Shown here: in pieces, positions 34,816 to 43,156 of the stretch | Position numbering within the stretch: position 1 is the stretch's first letter | How the letters are laid out: every line of letters begins with the position of its first letter | Source: GWE2-42-39 sp963668595 | GTDB taxonomy: Bacteria; Bacteroidota; Bacteroidia; Bacteroidales; Prolixibacteraceae | NCBI GenBank assembly: GCA_963668595.1 | Contig: OY764876.1 | Span: forward strand, 1,178,001-1,242,000 | DNA: 64,000 bases | Direction of reading: 5' to 3' | The notes under the pieces: generated by a model | Seen by the model: only the letters and a program-made list of their open reading frames with translations | Told to the model about the DNA's origin: nothing | Database searches by the model: none | Translations under genes and position numbers: made by a program

Positions 34816-36615
34816 ATGAATGCAGAAGCGGGTCATCTTATCAATGGGAAGTTTCTTTATTACAGTTTTATTGCCGGAAGCAAACAGGTGTTGCAAAACC
34901 AGGAAGAACTGAACCGTATCAATGTATTTCCGGTGCGCGATAAGGATACCGGTTCGAACCTGGCTTCAACCATCCGGGCGGTGATCGACACCATCCAACC
35001 GGATAAATCGTACAAAAAAACAATCGGCAACATTGCCGAAGCGGCATTGATTGGTGCCAGGGGCAATTCAGGGGTGATCTTCGCCCAGTTTTTACACGGC
35101 TTAAACGCTGAAACGAAAGACAAACACGTGATCACGCTTCATGAATTTGCGGAAAGCATTAAAAATTCGATCCCCTACATGTACGAAGCAATTGCCAATC
35201 CGCTGGAAGGAACCATGCTGACGGTTATTCGCGATTGGTCGGAATTTATAGACAGCCAAAAGGGCTCGTTTCACGATTTCAGGAAAGTGATTTCCGATTC
35301 GATGGAAGTGCTGGATAAATCGCTGTCCGAAACTACATCAAAGTTAAAAGTCTTAACCAAATACGGACTTGTTGATGCAGGTGCCAAAGGATTTGTGGTG
35401 TTTATAAAAGGCGTCATCGATTTCGTTAATAACCGCAACATCCGAAGTCTGTCGATTGAACGGAATGAGGCGGTTTCACTGATTCATTCCGAAGACAACC
35501 TCAACGAGCTGCTTGCATACCGCTATTGCACCGAGGCCATGCTGAAAAACCTGCAATCGGATACAAAATCGTTAAAACAATTTTTAGGTGAGTACGGCGA
35601 CTCGATCGTCGTGGCGGGATCGGAAAACACAAGCCGGATTCATGTGCATACCAATCAACCGGCTCAACTGTTTCACCGCTTGAGAGAGATTAGCACCATC
35701 ACCTTTCAGAAAGTTGACGACATGCAACGGCAGCAGGAATTTATAAACAACCGGAAATGGAACATTGCGCTGGTTACCGATTCAACCTGTGACCTCTCTC
35801 AGGAACTAATCGATTTTTACCAGATAAACATTGTTCCGCTGAATTTAAATTTCGGCGAAAATCATTACCTCGACAAACTGACCATTCAGCCCGAGCAATT
35901 TTACGAGCTGCTCGCAAGCAGTCCTCAATTTCCAAAAACATCGCAGGTAAACGAGCGGGCATTCACCAATTTATATTCGCAACTGGCTTCGCATTACGAT
36001 GCGATTATTTCGGTGCACCTCACCTCACAGTTTAGCGGCACTTTTGCAAGCAGCACAAAAGCGGCGCAGCGTATAGAAAAGGAATTTGGCAAACCTGTTT
36101 ATTCCATCGACTCGAAAAACCTGTCGGGGGCGCTGGGCTTGCTGGTATTAAAAGCGGCTCAAAACATTGAGGCAGGACTTACAGCTGAATCGATTGTTGA
36201 ATCGCTGAAAGCGGATGTGGCCCGGGCAAAAATATTTGTCAGCGTGAAAGATTTAAAATACATGATAAAAGGAGGCAGGGTTTCGAAGCCCGCCGGATTT
36301 GCAGCCAATCTGTTGGGGATTAATCCGGTTATATCGATGAACGAGGCAGGCAAATCGCACCTGTTTGGAAAAACGTTTAGCCAGAAAGCAAGCTTAAACA
36401 AGATTTACAAACACATCGAAACGATTTCGCGGGGAAAATCGGTATGGAATTACATGGTGTTGCATGCCCACAACCCCGAAGGTGCCGGAAACGTGGAACA
36501 AAAAATGACGGAGATTACAGGGAAAAAGCCTGTTTCGGTGGTTGATATTTCGCCGGTTATTGGCATGCATGCAGGCAACGGTGCTGTTGCCGTCTCCTTG
36601 CTATTCAACAGCTAA
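34816..36615 (+). CDS. DhaL(DAK2)-DegV fusion: FakA-FakB-like fatty acid kinase
   Basis: A 599-residue fusion. Residues 1-200 are a DAK2/DhaL kinase domain: NVFPVRDKDTGSNL keeps the two Mg-binding Asp of PVPDGDTGTN, and ARGNSGVIFAQFL is intact. Residues about 210-310 match the FakA middle domain (YCTEAMLKNL, IHVHTNQPAQLF, KVDDMQRQQEF). Residues about 315-599 are a DegV/FakB fatty-acid-binding domain (IALVTDSTCDLSQELI, SVHLTSQFSGTFASS, KGGRVSKPAGF). In Firmicutes the two proteins make acyl-phosphate from free fatty acid. The operon ends with plsY, which uses acyl-phosphate. Function is inferred. Confidence 0.88.
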   Translation: MNAEAGHLINGKFLYYSFIAGSKQVLQNQEELNRINVFPVRDKDTGSNLASTIRAVIDTIQPDKSYKKTIGNIAEAALIGARGNSGVIFAQFLHGLNAETKDKHVITLHEFAESIKNSIPYMYEAIANPLEGTMLTVIRDWSEFIDSQKGSFHDFRKVISDSMEVLDKSLSETTSKLKVLTKYGLVDAGAKGFVVFIKGVIDFVNNRNIRSLSIERNEAVSLIHSEDNLNELLAYRYCTEAMLKNLQSDTKSLKQFLGEYGDSIVVAGSENTSRIHVHTNQPAQLFHRLREISTITFQKVDDMQRQQEFINNRKWNIALVTDSTCDLSQELIDFYQINIVPLNLNFGENHYLDKLTIQPEQFYELLASSPQFPKTSQVNERAFTNLYSQLASHYDAIISVHLTSQFSGTFASSTKAAQRIEKEFGKPVYSIDSKNLSGALGLLVLKAAQNIEAGLTAESIVESLKADVARAKIFVSVKDLKYMIKGGRVSKPAGFAANLLGINPVISMNEAGKSHLFGKTFSQKASLNKIYKHIETISRGKSVWNYMVLHAHNPEGAGNVEQKMTEITGKKPVSVVDISPVIGMHAGNGAVAVSLLFNS

Positions 36616-36718
36616 GTATTGACTATTATACAATTTACTATTTACAATTTTAATGAAAAACAGGAAGTGTCGATAGTTCTCAACCTCAGGTTATTTAACA
36701 ACTTAAAAAACAAAGCCG

Positions 36719-37495
36719 ATGTTACCCTTATTTTTAAATGCCTTGCTTGTTATTTTTATTCTCGTGACAATCCTGTGGGGAATCAGTGTGCTGATTACGA
36801 ATGTCAGTATTGTCGATTTGTTTTGGGGAATGGGCTTTGTTGTCGCTAATGCCATTTATTTTTATTTTTCGGACGATTTCCATCTTCGTAAAATCGTACT
36901 TCTTGTTTTGGTGAGCCTCTGGGGAGTTCGTCTTTCCGCGTATCTTGTCTGGCGAAACCTCGGCAAAGGGGAAGATTTCCGGTATCAGGAATTCCGAAGA
37001 AATTACGGTGCCAAACGTTACTGGTGGTTTAGCTACTTTCAGGTTTTCCTGCTTCAGGGCGCCCTCATCCTGTTTGTTTCGCTTCCCTTATTAGGCGCTC
37101 AGTCGAAAACGGTTTCCGACGATTTAAACCTGCTCGATTACCTGGGTCTTCTCGTCTTCGTGGTGGGATTCCTTTTCGAGGCAGGCGGCGATTACCAGCT
37201 GGCACGGTTCAAACAAAATCCGGCAAACAAGGGCAAAGTTCTAAATACCGGTTTCTGGAAATACACCAGGCATCCGAACTATTTTGGCGATTCGGCCGTT
37301 TGGTGGTCTTTCGGAATTTTCAGTCTGGCAGCCGGAAGCTACTGGACCATTGTTGGCTCCATTGCCATGACTTTCCTGATTATTAAAGTTTCAGGAGTTG
37401 CCTTGCTTGAAAAAAGCCTGAGCACGAGCAAGCCGCAGTACCACGATTACATCCGGAAAACAAACGCTTTTTTCCCGTGGTTTCCTAAAAAATAA
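36719..37495 (+). CDS. DUF1295 / steroid 5-alpha-reductase-like membrane protein
   Basis: A 258-residue membrane protein with about seven helices. The C-terminal block GKVLNTGFWKYTRHPNYFGD, then VWWSFGIFS, is the NADPH-binding signature of the isoprenylcysteine-methyltransferase / 5-alpha-reductase family, and KTNAFFPWFPKK ends it. Members reduce enone bonds in sterols or lipids, but substrates in bacteria are mostly unknown. It lies 103 bases after the FakAB-like gene and 5 bases before the peroxiredoxin, so it is in the lipid operon. Confidence 0.85.
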   Translation: MLPLFLNALLVIFILVTILWGISVLITNVSIVDLFWGMGFVVANAIYFYFSDDFHLRKIVLLVLVSLWGVRLSAYLVWRNLGKGEDFRYQEFRRNYGAKRYWWFSYFQVFLLQGALILFVSLPLLGAQSKTVSDDLNLLDYLGLLVFVVGFLFEAGGDYQLARFKQNPANKGKVLNTGFWKYTRHPNYFGDSAVWWSFGIFSLAAGSYWTIVGSIAMTFLIIKVSGVALLEKSLSTSKPQYHDYIRKTNAFFPWFPKK

Positions 37496-37500
37496 AGACA

Positions 37501-38241
37501 ATGGAATTTTTAAAAGAAAATATCTGGTTGATTCTTTTCGTGATTTGGGGTTTGCCCCTGGGCGTGTACCGAAGTCGGTTTCGCAAGATTGTTTACCAAA
37601 CGAACAGCTGGACCATCAACATCAAACCTGTTTTTTGGAAAGAAACCAAAGCTTTGTTTGTCAACCTGTACCCCGACAATCCGGAATACAAACGGTTCCG
37701 GAAGTTTTACCTGTTTTATCTCATTATTTATTTGCTGCTTTTTATCGCCTATCTGAATTTCAATAAACAAACTGACACCATGGAAAAAATAACTATCGGA
37801 AGTAAAATCCCTTCCTTCGAACTGAAAGACCAACACGATCAGCTGTTTCAAATCGATTCGGTTTTGGGCAAAAAAAACCTGGTCATTTATTTCTATCCCA
37901 AAGACGATAGTCCGGGATGCACCAAAGAGGCCTGCGCCTTTCGCGATCAGTTCGACGTGTTTAACGAAGCCGATGCGCTAATTATCGGCATCAGCGGCCA
38001 GTCGGTGAAAAGCCATTTTGATTTTGCGCAGAAGCACAATTTAAACTATACCTTGCTGAGCGACCCGGGCAACAAACTTCGCAAACAGTTTGGGGTACCA
38101 ACCAACTTGTTCGGCCTGCTGCCGGAACGGGTTACTTATGTGGTCAATAAAAAAGCGGAAGTGGTTTATTTGTTTAACTCGCAGATTCAGGCAGAGAAAC
38201 ATGTCGATGAAGCCCTGCGTATTTTGCAGGAACTGAAATGA
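37501..38241 (+). CDS. Membrane-anchored peroxiredoxin (Bcp/PrxQ type)
   Basis: A 246-residue protein. Residues 1-93 hold two membrane helices (IWLILFVIWGLPLGVY and FYLFYLIIYLLLFIAYL). Residues 94-246 form a PrxQ/Bcp domain: YFYPKDDSPGCTKEACAFRD carries the peroxidatic Cys and the resolving Cys five residues later. It reduces hydroperoxides, plausibly lipid peroxides at the membrane. An internal Met (MEKITIGSKIPSFEL, 37780) could start a soluble form. Its last 4 bases overlap plsY, so the two are coupled. Confidence 0.87.
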   Translation: MEFLKENIWLILFVIWGLPLGVYRSRFRKIVYQTNSWTINIKPVFWKETKALFVNLYPDNPEYKRFRKFYLFYLIIYLLLFIAYLNFNKQTDTMEKITIGSKIPSFELKDQHDQLFQIDSVLGKKNLVIYFYPKDDSPGCTKEACAFRDQFDVFNEADALIIGISGQSVKSHFDFAQKHNLNYTLLSDPGNKLRKQFGVPTNLFGLLPERVTYVVNKKAEVVYLFNSQIQAEKHVDEALRILQELK

Positions 38242-38834
38242 GTACATTGCACGAAACAGGACTTCTTGTCGTCACCTACCTTTGGGGTTCGGTACCGGCT
38301 GGCTACCTGCTGACGAAACTGGCAACCGGGAAAAACATTCTGGAACTGGGGAGTGGCAATGTCGGTTCAACCAATGTGAGGCGGGTTGCCGGTAAAAAGT
38401 GGTCGCTTATCACCCAGCTTTTCGATATGCTGAAAGGACTTCTGCCGGTGGCTTTGTTTCTTCTTCTCAATAACCAGCCGGAAGATGCTCAGTTTGTTTA
38501 TCTGCTCGCTTTGGCAGCAATCCTCGGCCACGACTTTAGTCTTTTCCTGAAGTTCAGGGGAGGCAAAGGCGTGAACACCACGCTGGGCGCATCGCTGTTG
38601 CTGGCTCCGGTAGCTGTTTTAATTGCCGTTGCCCTTTATTTTCTCGTTAAATGGAAGTATCAATACGTTTCGCTGGGATCAATTGTACTGGCAATTTCCC
38701 TGCCGCTAACCGAAATGTTAATGCATGGTTTGTCGCTATCATTTTATTACCTGCTTGCCTGTTCGTTGCTGATTATCGTTCTGCACCGGAAAAACATCAT
38801 TCGCCTGCTAAACGGAAACGAATTGCGCGCTTAA
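38238..38834 (+). CDS. plsY: Acyl-phosphate:glycerol-3-phosphate acyltransferase PlsY
   Basis: A 198-residue membrane enzyme that moves the acyl group from acyl-phosphate to glycerol-3-phosphate, the first step of phospholipid synthesis. The three family motifs are present: LGSGNVGSTNVRRVAGKK (residues 36-53), GHDFSLFLKFRGGKGVNTT (about 95-113) and LHRKNIIRLLNGNE (about 182-195). About six membrane helices. Last gene of the operon that starts with the fatty acid kinase fusion; it overlaps the peroxiredoxin gene by 4 bases. Confidence 0.95.
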   Translation: MSTLHETGLLVVTYLWGSVPAGYLLTKLATGKNILELGSGNVGSTNVRRVAGKKWSLITQLFDMLKGLLPVALFLLLNNQPEDAQFVYLLALAAILGHDFSLFLKFRGGKGVNTTLGASLLLAPVAVLIAVALYFLVKWKYQYVSLGSIVLAISLPLTEMLMHGLSLSFYYLLACSLLIIVLHRKNIIRLLNGNELRA

Positions 38835-39058
38835 AACAAAGAGAGAGAGAGTCTAAAAAAATAATGAAAGCTTTGGGAATTTCAGACAGTTAGGAGTTCT
38901 ATTTATTCGTGCCAGTGGCTATTCTAATTTAAAGACTAGTAATTCATCGTTCACATGTAGAAGTTTTAACAATCTTAGCCCATTGGAAGGTCTGCAATTT
39001 TTCTTCAAAATTGTCAAAGAGTTTATTTCGGATTAAGCATTGACGTTCGTGTAAATTT

Positions 39059-39114
39059 GCTGGTGCGATTTTGCAATCCGCATCAGCAAGGGGTCGGGAT
39101 TGCTAATCCCGACC
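39059..39114. repeat. REP-like palindrome pair
   Basis: Two GC-rich hairpins in an otherwise plain 324-base gap. One is imperfect (39059-39087, GCTGGTGCGATT ... AATCCGCATCAGC). The other is a perfect 10-bp stem (GGTCGGGATT 39092-39101, AATCCCGACC 39105-39114, 3-base loop). Both share the GGTnGnGATT core. They lie between the convergent plsY and YkgJ-type genes and may also slow transcription. Confidence 0.55.
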
Positions 39115-39158
39115 AGCTTCGGGTAAAAGCAAATCTATAACAAATTAATTTTCCGAAT

Positions 39159-40028
39159 CTACTCCTGTGCCCCGTTACTTTTTGCGATCTCAATCCAAAG
39201 CTCGGCAAGCCCTTTCGAATCAGCTCCGATACTACAGGCCAAATACAAGGCCAGTCGCATCATCAAAACAGATGCATTGTGCAATTCCTGCATGGTTTCC
39301 AGACCTCCAAAAGCATCCTGTACTTTTTGCTGAAGAAATTCATTATGCTCATTTATAAACGATAAAGGGTCTGTTATATTCATTTCAATTTCAGGAAACA
39401 AAAGAAAATCAAACCACTCTTGCGGGATTTCATCACTCAAAAGGTCTGGAGATTTATCAGCCAATTGTCGCCACAACTGTAAAGTCTGTGTTTCGCCTGA
39501 TGCCGACAAGCCGGTATCTAACAATAAGGCAAAAGCTATGTCGGCGATATTTTGAACCATCTCCAAATAAGCATCCACTGCTTTCTCAAATAGCACAGTT
39601 TCCTGTCCCGTTAAATAATCGGATACAGTCATCATTTGCAGCTTGGTTACTTCAGGGCATTCCTCAAGACATGGAAATTTAATCCCTTCAAACATATAAT
39701 GTGTCTCATTGTTTTTAATATACCTCCCAAGTGGAAATAAGCGGCAAACAAGCGGTCGCCCCTGATACACACTGCAACCAAAATTCTCGATGTATTGCCT
39801 GCAAACTCTTTTTCCGTTCGAAATTAATTCTCCGTCAAACCGTAAGCGGATACCACCAAAATCACAATACAATTTACTGAATTCACGAGCTGCTATTTTT
39901 TTTGCATGGGCTATGAGCGTTAATTCCCAAGGATTTAATAAAACCTGCTTGCCAAAACAACAACTCCCGGTTCGAGAACATGTAAGAGGCAAAAGATCGT
40001 TTGATGCTAGTGTCGTTATTTGTTTCAT
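39159..40028 (-). CDS. YkgJ-type zinc/iron-chelating Cys-cluster protein
   Basis: A 289-residue protein. The N-terminal half carries the CxxCxxCC-like set in spread form: LTCSRTGSCCFGKQ, NGKRVCRQYIENFGCSVYQGRPLVCRLFPLG and FPCLEECPEV. These match the YkgJ/flagellin N-methylase family, thought to bind a metal or Fe-S centre. The C-terminal half (about 150-289) is helical without known motifs. Reaction unknown. The tail ends near the REP-like hairpins; the convergent neighbour is plsY. Confidence 0.78.
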   Translation of the reverse strand: MKQITTLASNDLLPLTCSRTGSCCFGKQVLLNPWELTLIAHAKKIAAREFSKLYCDFGGIRLRFDGELISNGKRVCRQYIENFGCSVYQGRPLVCRLFPLGRYIKNNETHYMFEGIKFPCLEECPEVTKLQMMTVSDYLTGQETVLFEKAVDAYLEMVQNIADIAFALLLDTGLSASGETQTLQLWRQLADKSPDLLSDEIPQEWFDFLLFPEIEMNITDPLSFINEHNEFLQQKVQDAFGGLETMQELHNASVLMMRLALYLACSIGADSKGLAELWIEIAKSNGAQE

Positions 40029-40266
40029 TAGCGTTTATTTCACACGTATATATTTAAATTAAGTTATTGAATATCTGTCGGATCAAAGAACCGTGCCTTG
40101 AACATCTTTTGAATCCCGTGTGGAACTCGCAGAGTTTATACATGCCCTTTTGCGATAATTCGAACCATGATCGTTTCAATTGCTAAAATAAAACAAAAGG
40201 ATTTGCTTCCAATATTTATTACTTATGCGGGAAACCTTCTGTAGTATTTCGAGATGCAAAAATACA

Positions 40267-40383
40267 CTACAAATTTCTGAATTGTATCAAGCCGCATGAG
40301 ACATCCTTTTTATTTAATGGCTCAATTTGTCCGGCTGCGGATAGAGCCCAAAACGAAATAATAAGAATCAATGTTGATTTCAT
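40267..40383 (-). pseudogene. Truncated gene for a secreted protein (signal peptide only)
   Basis: A short frame reads MKSTLILIISFWALSAAGQ, a convincing signal peptide, then IEPLNKKDVSCGLIQFRNL and a stop. The 38-residue product is too short to be a typical exported protein and no continuation is obvious to 40029, so I read it as the broken 5' end of a gene. It starts about 17 bases after the remnant repeat end at 40400-40414. The rest of the gap 40029-40495 holds nothing recognised. Confidence 0.45.
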
Positions 40384-40399
40384 TGGTTTTATTTTTTTC

Positions 40400-40419
40400 A
40401 ACGGTCACTTGTAAAAGTT
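40400..40419. repeat. Remnant end of the attC-like repeat
   Basis: AACGGTCACTTGTAAAAGTT nearly repeats the left arm of the full copy at 44302-44318 (ACGGTCACTTGTAAGTT). It lies between the truncated secreted frame and the 40496 gene, where a cassette junction is expected. The conserved inner part is missing. Confidence 0.45.
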
Positions 40420-40495
40420 ATTTTGGTTTTATTGTCATAACTAAAGTGTCGTAATCATTCTTGAGTTCTTCAAATCTAGCTATGTCAGATACACT

Positions 40496-40981
40496 CTAAT
40501 GAAAAAACATTGAATCAACATTGAAATAATAATGTGTCTGAACTAAGTCAGGTCTATTAAATTTCTCGTTGTCCAATCGAGATTCGAAAAAATATAATTG
40601 CAATCCGTTTACTTTCACTGAATCTAAAATGTCATTTATGCTATACAACTCATTTTTGTTAAAACTTTGAAGACACCCATTTGCTAACTCCAATGAGTTA
40701 TCGAAATAGGTTGGAAAAGAATTTTCTTTAATTGTACCAGCCTCCATAATAACTGTTGGAAACTCCAACCCAGAACTTGTTTTTAATTGTTTTTGTAATA
40801 CCATAACAATATGTCCACCAGGCTTTATGCTAGTCCAGCCTTTCGGAATTCTCATAGTCAAGTAGTCATTTTTGTAAAGGTTATTGCCAATGGATCCATT
40901 TATAAAAGGTGGAATATTTATGCAAGAAGAAATCAATATGCAAAAAGCACAAATAGTCAAAATATTATTTCTCTGTATCAT
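40496..40981 (-). CDS. Hypothetical lipoprotein
   Basis: A 161-residue protein of unknown family. MIQRNNILTICAFCILISSC is a lipoprotein signal with Cys at about 20. The mature part contains YLTMRIPKGWTSIKPGG, reminiscent of small beta-rich lipoproteins with a PsbP/DUF1795-like start, though this is weak. It is a single minus-strand gene between two repeat remnants, in the cassette-like region. Confidence 0.6.
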   Translation of the reverse strand: MIQRNNILTICAFCILISSCINIPPFINGSIGNNLYKNDYLTMRIPKGWTSIKPGGHIVMVLQKQLKTSSGLEFPTVIMEAGTIKENSFPTYFDNSLELANGCLQSFNKNELYSINDILDSVKVNGLQLYFFESRLDNEKFNRPDLVQTHYYFNVDSMFFH

Positions 40982-41004
40982 TGTTGAACTTGCGTTTAAT
41001 AACC

Positions 41005-41035
41005 ATTAATGGTGGTGGTATGCCTTATACCACGT
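41005..41035. repeat. Short hairpin repeat at a gene junction
   Basis: Perfect 7-bp stem GTGGTAT (41015-41021) / ATACCAC (41027-41033), 5-base loop, flanked by ATTAATGGTG. It resembles the hairpin at 47298-47321. It sits 17 bases past the MuiA-type stop (minus strand) and before the 40496 gene. Confidence 0.45.
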
Positions 41036-41051
41036 TTGGATACTCTGGTTT

Positions 41052-42932
41052 TTATTCAATTACTAAGGTCCTCGATTTTGGATATTTGACTGAATATTTT
41101 AAATCAAGTTCCTTTTTCTCCATTGGTTTTAATGTAAACTCCCATTTAACCTCTCCGCTATCTTTGTTTAGTTTGCCGCCTGATACACTTTGAATATTAA
41201 CCTCAATTTCTTCGAGTTTTGATACGGGAGCTTGGTCAAACACAACCATATTAATCTCTTGATTTTTATTGTTTTTAACAGTTGTTTTCCAAGATTTTGA
41301 TTCTTCTTTCTTTGAACCAATAAATTGTCTGGTTTCAAAATCTTTTTCTTTTTCCCGGTTAACAATTACATTTTTGTCTTTACCCAATGACAGTTGCAAG
41401 GTGTCTGACGCGAACCGAACATCTAAAAGTGATTTTCCAACAAATGTTTCCTCGAAAAAGATATTGGCTTCACCTTCCAATAAATTATATTTTTCCCAAT
41501 CAGTGATATTGGCAATTAAGTATGCTTCTTTTTCAATTTTGGGTACTGAATAATATTGAAAGAATGCAGGTACTTGATACACTACCATATCAACCGAATA
41601 GTTTTTATTGTCTGAATAGACTGAATATGGCGTGGAAATTTCAAAGTTTATAGATGTTTGATTTTCCGTTTTTTCAAAAGGAATTGCAATACTTTCTGCA
41701 TCTCTGCTTTTAGTTTTATTTACAGAAACACCAGCAACTCTTCCTTGAAGTTGTGTTGATATTTCGGCATCTTCCTTAACCCCATAACCAACCATAACAA
41801 CTTCTTGCAATTCTGATACATCCTCAACCATTTTTACATTAATTACTGAACTTGTAATTGGCAAAGTTTGAGTCTTGAAACCAATAAATGAGAAATTTAA
41901 ATAAGCAGTATTGTTTGGAAGGGTAATTGAATAATTTCCGTTCATATCGGTAACTGCTCCAATTGTCGTTTCTGGAACCATTACTGTTGTACCTGGTAAT
42001 GGATTATTCTCCTGGTCTAAAACCTGACCACTCACGGAATTTATTGATTTATTGTAAACTGGTGGCAAACTATGATAGTCGAGATAATATGCTTTAAGTT
42101 CCGGAGCAACTCCCGATGAATTGGGATTTGAGGAAGAAAAACTAAGTTTCACATTTTTCCAATCAACTTTCGTGTCTTGCCGTAGATTTGCTTTATAAAT
42201 GATTTCTACTGGGTCATTTATTGTTTTTGCACGAATATCGTATGTTGGATACCATCCGGCATTATCAACGATGTATGATAATTCGAAAGACGGATTAGTT
42301 TTAATTTTACTTTGAACTTTTACTAAAATCTCACCCGAAGCAAATTCTTTCTTGCTTGTTAGTGGATTTAATTGGTTCTGAAGTTCGTTCTTTTGCTTTC
42401 TCAAATTCTCTAACGTTTTATTTCGTTCTATTTCTTTGAGTTTTAATGAAGTTAGTTTAGAACTGTAAAATTCGGATGCTTCTTTGAGTGTCGAAATATT
42501 TAATTCGTTGTTTTTCCCGCCAATAACCCGATTGTCATTTATAAAAGTCAGTTCATCTTTTAAAATCGATAGGTAGGTTTCTTCTAATTTTAGTTGACCG
42601 TTTAGATCATCAAGCTTTGCTTCGACTTTTTTTACCTCTTCAGATTTATCAAGTTTATCAATAAAATTTTGCTGATGATTTACGGCCAAAACAGTCACAT
42701 CTCCACTCGCTTTTACCTGAACACTTTTTGCGTCAATGAAAGGGGAAAGATTTGTGAATTTTAAAATTGTGATTCCAGAGTTAAGTTCAACCGTTTTTTG
42801 TCTTGTAATTTGCGCTTTGTCAATAAAGACTGTTACCTTACTGACTTCCGTTTTGATTTCTTTTTCCACAACTTCTTGTGCAAATAAGTTACTGAAAAAT
42901 AGACTCAATAGTAAAATAGTTATTGTTCTCAT
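41052..42932 (-). CDS. MuiA-family protein (DUF4140/DUF4139) with an inserted SusC-type N-terminal segment
   Basis: A 626-residue exported protein (MRTITILLLSLFFSNLFAQ). Residues about 28-130 match DUF4140 (VTVFIDKAQITRQKTVELNS); a coiled coil spans about 95-195; DUF4139 covers about 205-290 and 410-626. Residues about 299-410 are inserted: a carboxypeptidase-regulatory domain (VSGQVLDQENNPLPGTTVMV, GNYSITLPNN) followed by a plug-like stretch (EVVMVGYG ... LQGRVAGV) as in SusC receptors. DUF4139 resumes with TSINFEISTPYSV. MuiA was named from mucoidy inhibition; its biochemistry is unknown. Part of the cassette-like region. Confidence 0.85.
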   Translation of the reverse strand: MRTITILLLSLFFSNLFAQEVVEKEIKTEVSKVTVFIDKAQITRQKTVELNSGITILKFTNLSPFIDAKSVQVKASGDVTVLAVNHQQNFIDKLDKSEEVKKVEAKLDDLNGQLKLEETYLSILKDELTFINDNRVIGGKNNELNISTLKEASEFYSSKLTSLKLKEIERNKTLENLRKQKNELQNQLNPLTSKKEFASGEILVKVQSKIKTNPSFELSYIVDNAGWYPTYDIRAKTINDPVEIIYKANLRQDTKVDWKNVKLSFSSSNPNSSGVAPELKAYYLDYHSLPPVYNKSINSVSGQVLDQENNPLPGTTVMVPETTIGAVTDMNGNYSITLPNNTAYLNFSFIGFKTQTLPITSSVINVKMVEDVSELQEVVMVGYGVKEDAEISTQLQGRVAGVSVNKTKSRDAESIAIPFEKTENQTSINFEISTPYSVYSDNKNYSVDMVVYQVPAFFQYYSVPKIEKEAYLIANITDWEKYNLLEGEANIFFEETFVGKSLLDVRFASDTLQLSLGKDKNVIVNREKEKDFETRQFIGSKKEESKSWKTTVKNNKNQEINMVVFDQAPVSKLEEIEVNIQSVSGGKLNKDSGEVKWEFTLKPMEKKELDLKYSVKYPKSRTLVIE

Positions 42933-43008
42933 AATATAGTTTTCTTAGAAGATGCAAAGCATTCATTAATTCCATAAATGTGTTCATTAAAATTATTCAT
43001 AAAGGGTG

Positions 43009-43156
43009 ATACTTGTTATCGCTACAGTTTTCGGAGAGCGTTTCTGTCCGGCAGCTGCCGGACATGGAACTGCGAAACGAGCCCCGAAGTTTCGGAGCGT
43101 AGTTGGCGTACCACCAAAACCGCCCTGCAATATGTACTATTTATTATGTGCTGTTA
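43009..43156. repeat. attC-like hairpin repeat, copy A
   Basis: Contains the conserved block AGTTGGCGTACCACCAAA (43101-43118), then CGCCCTGCAATATGTACT. The inner hairpin is TCTGTCCGGCAG / CTGCCGGACA (43043-43064). The TAA of the minus-strand gene 43154 lies in its right end (GTTATT). The left arm (ACTTGTTATCGC) has decayed. Same orientation as copies B and C. Confidence 0.75.
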
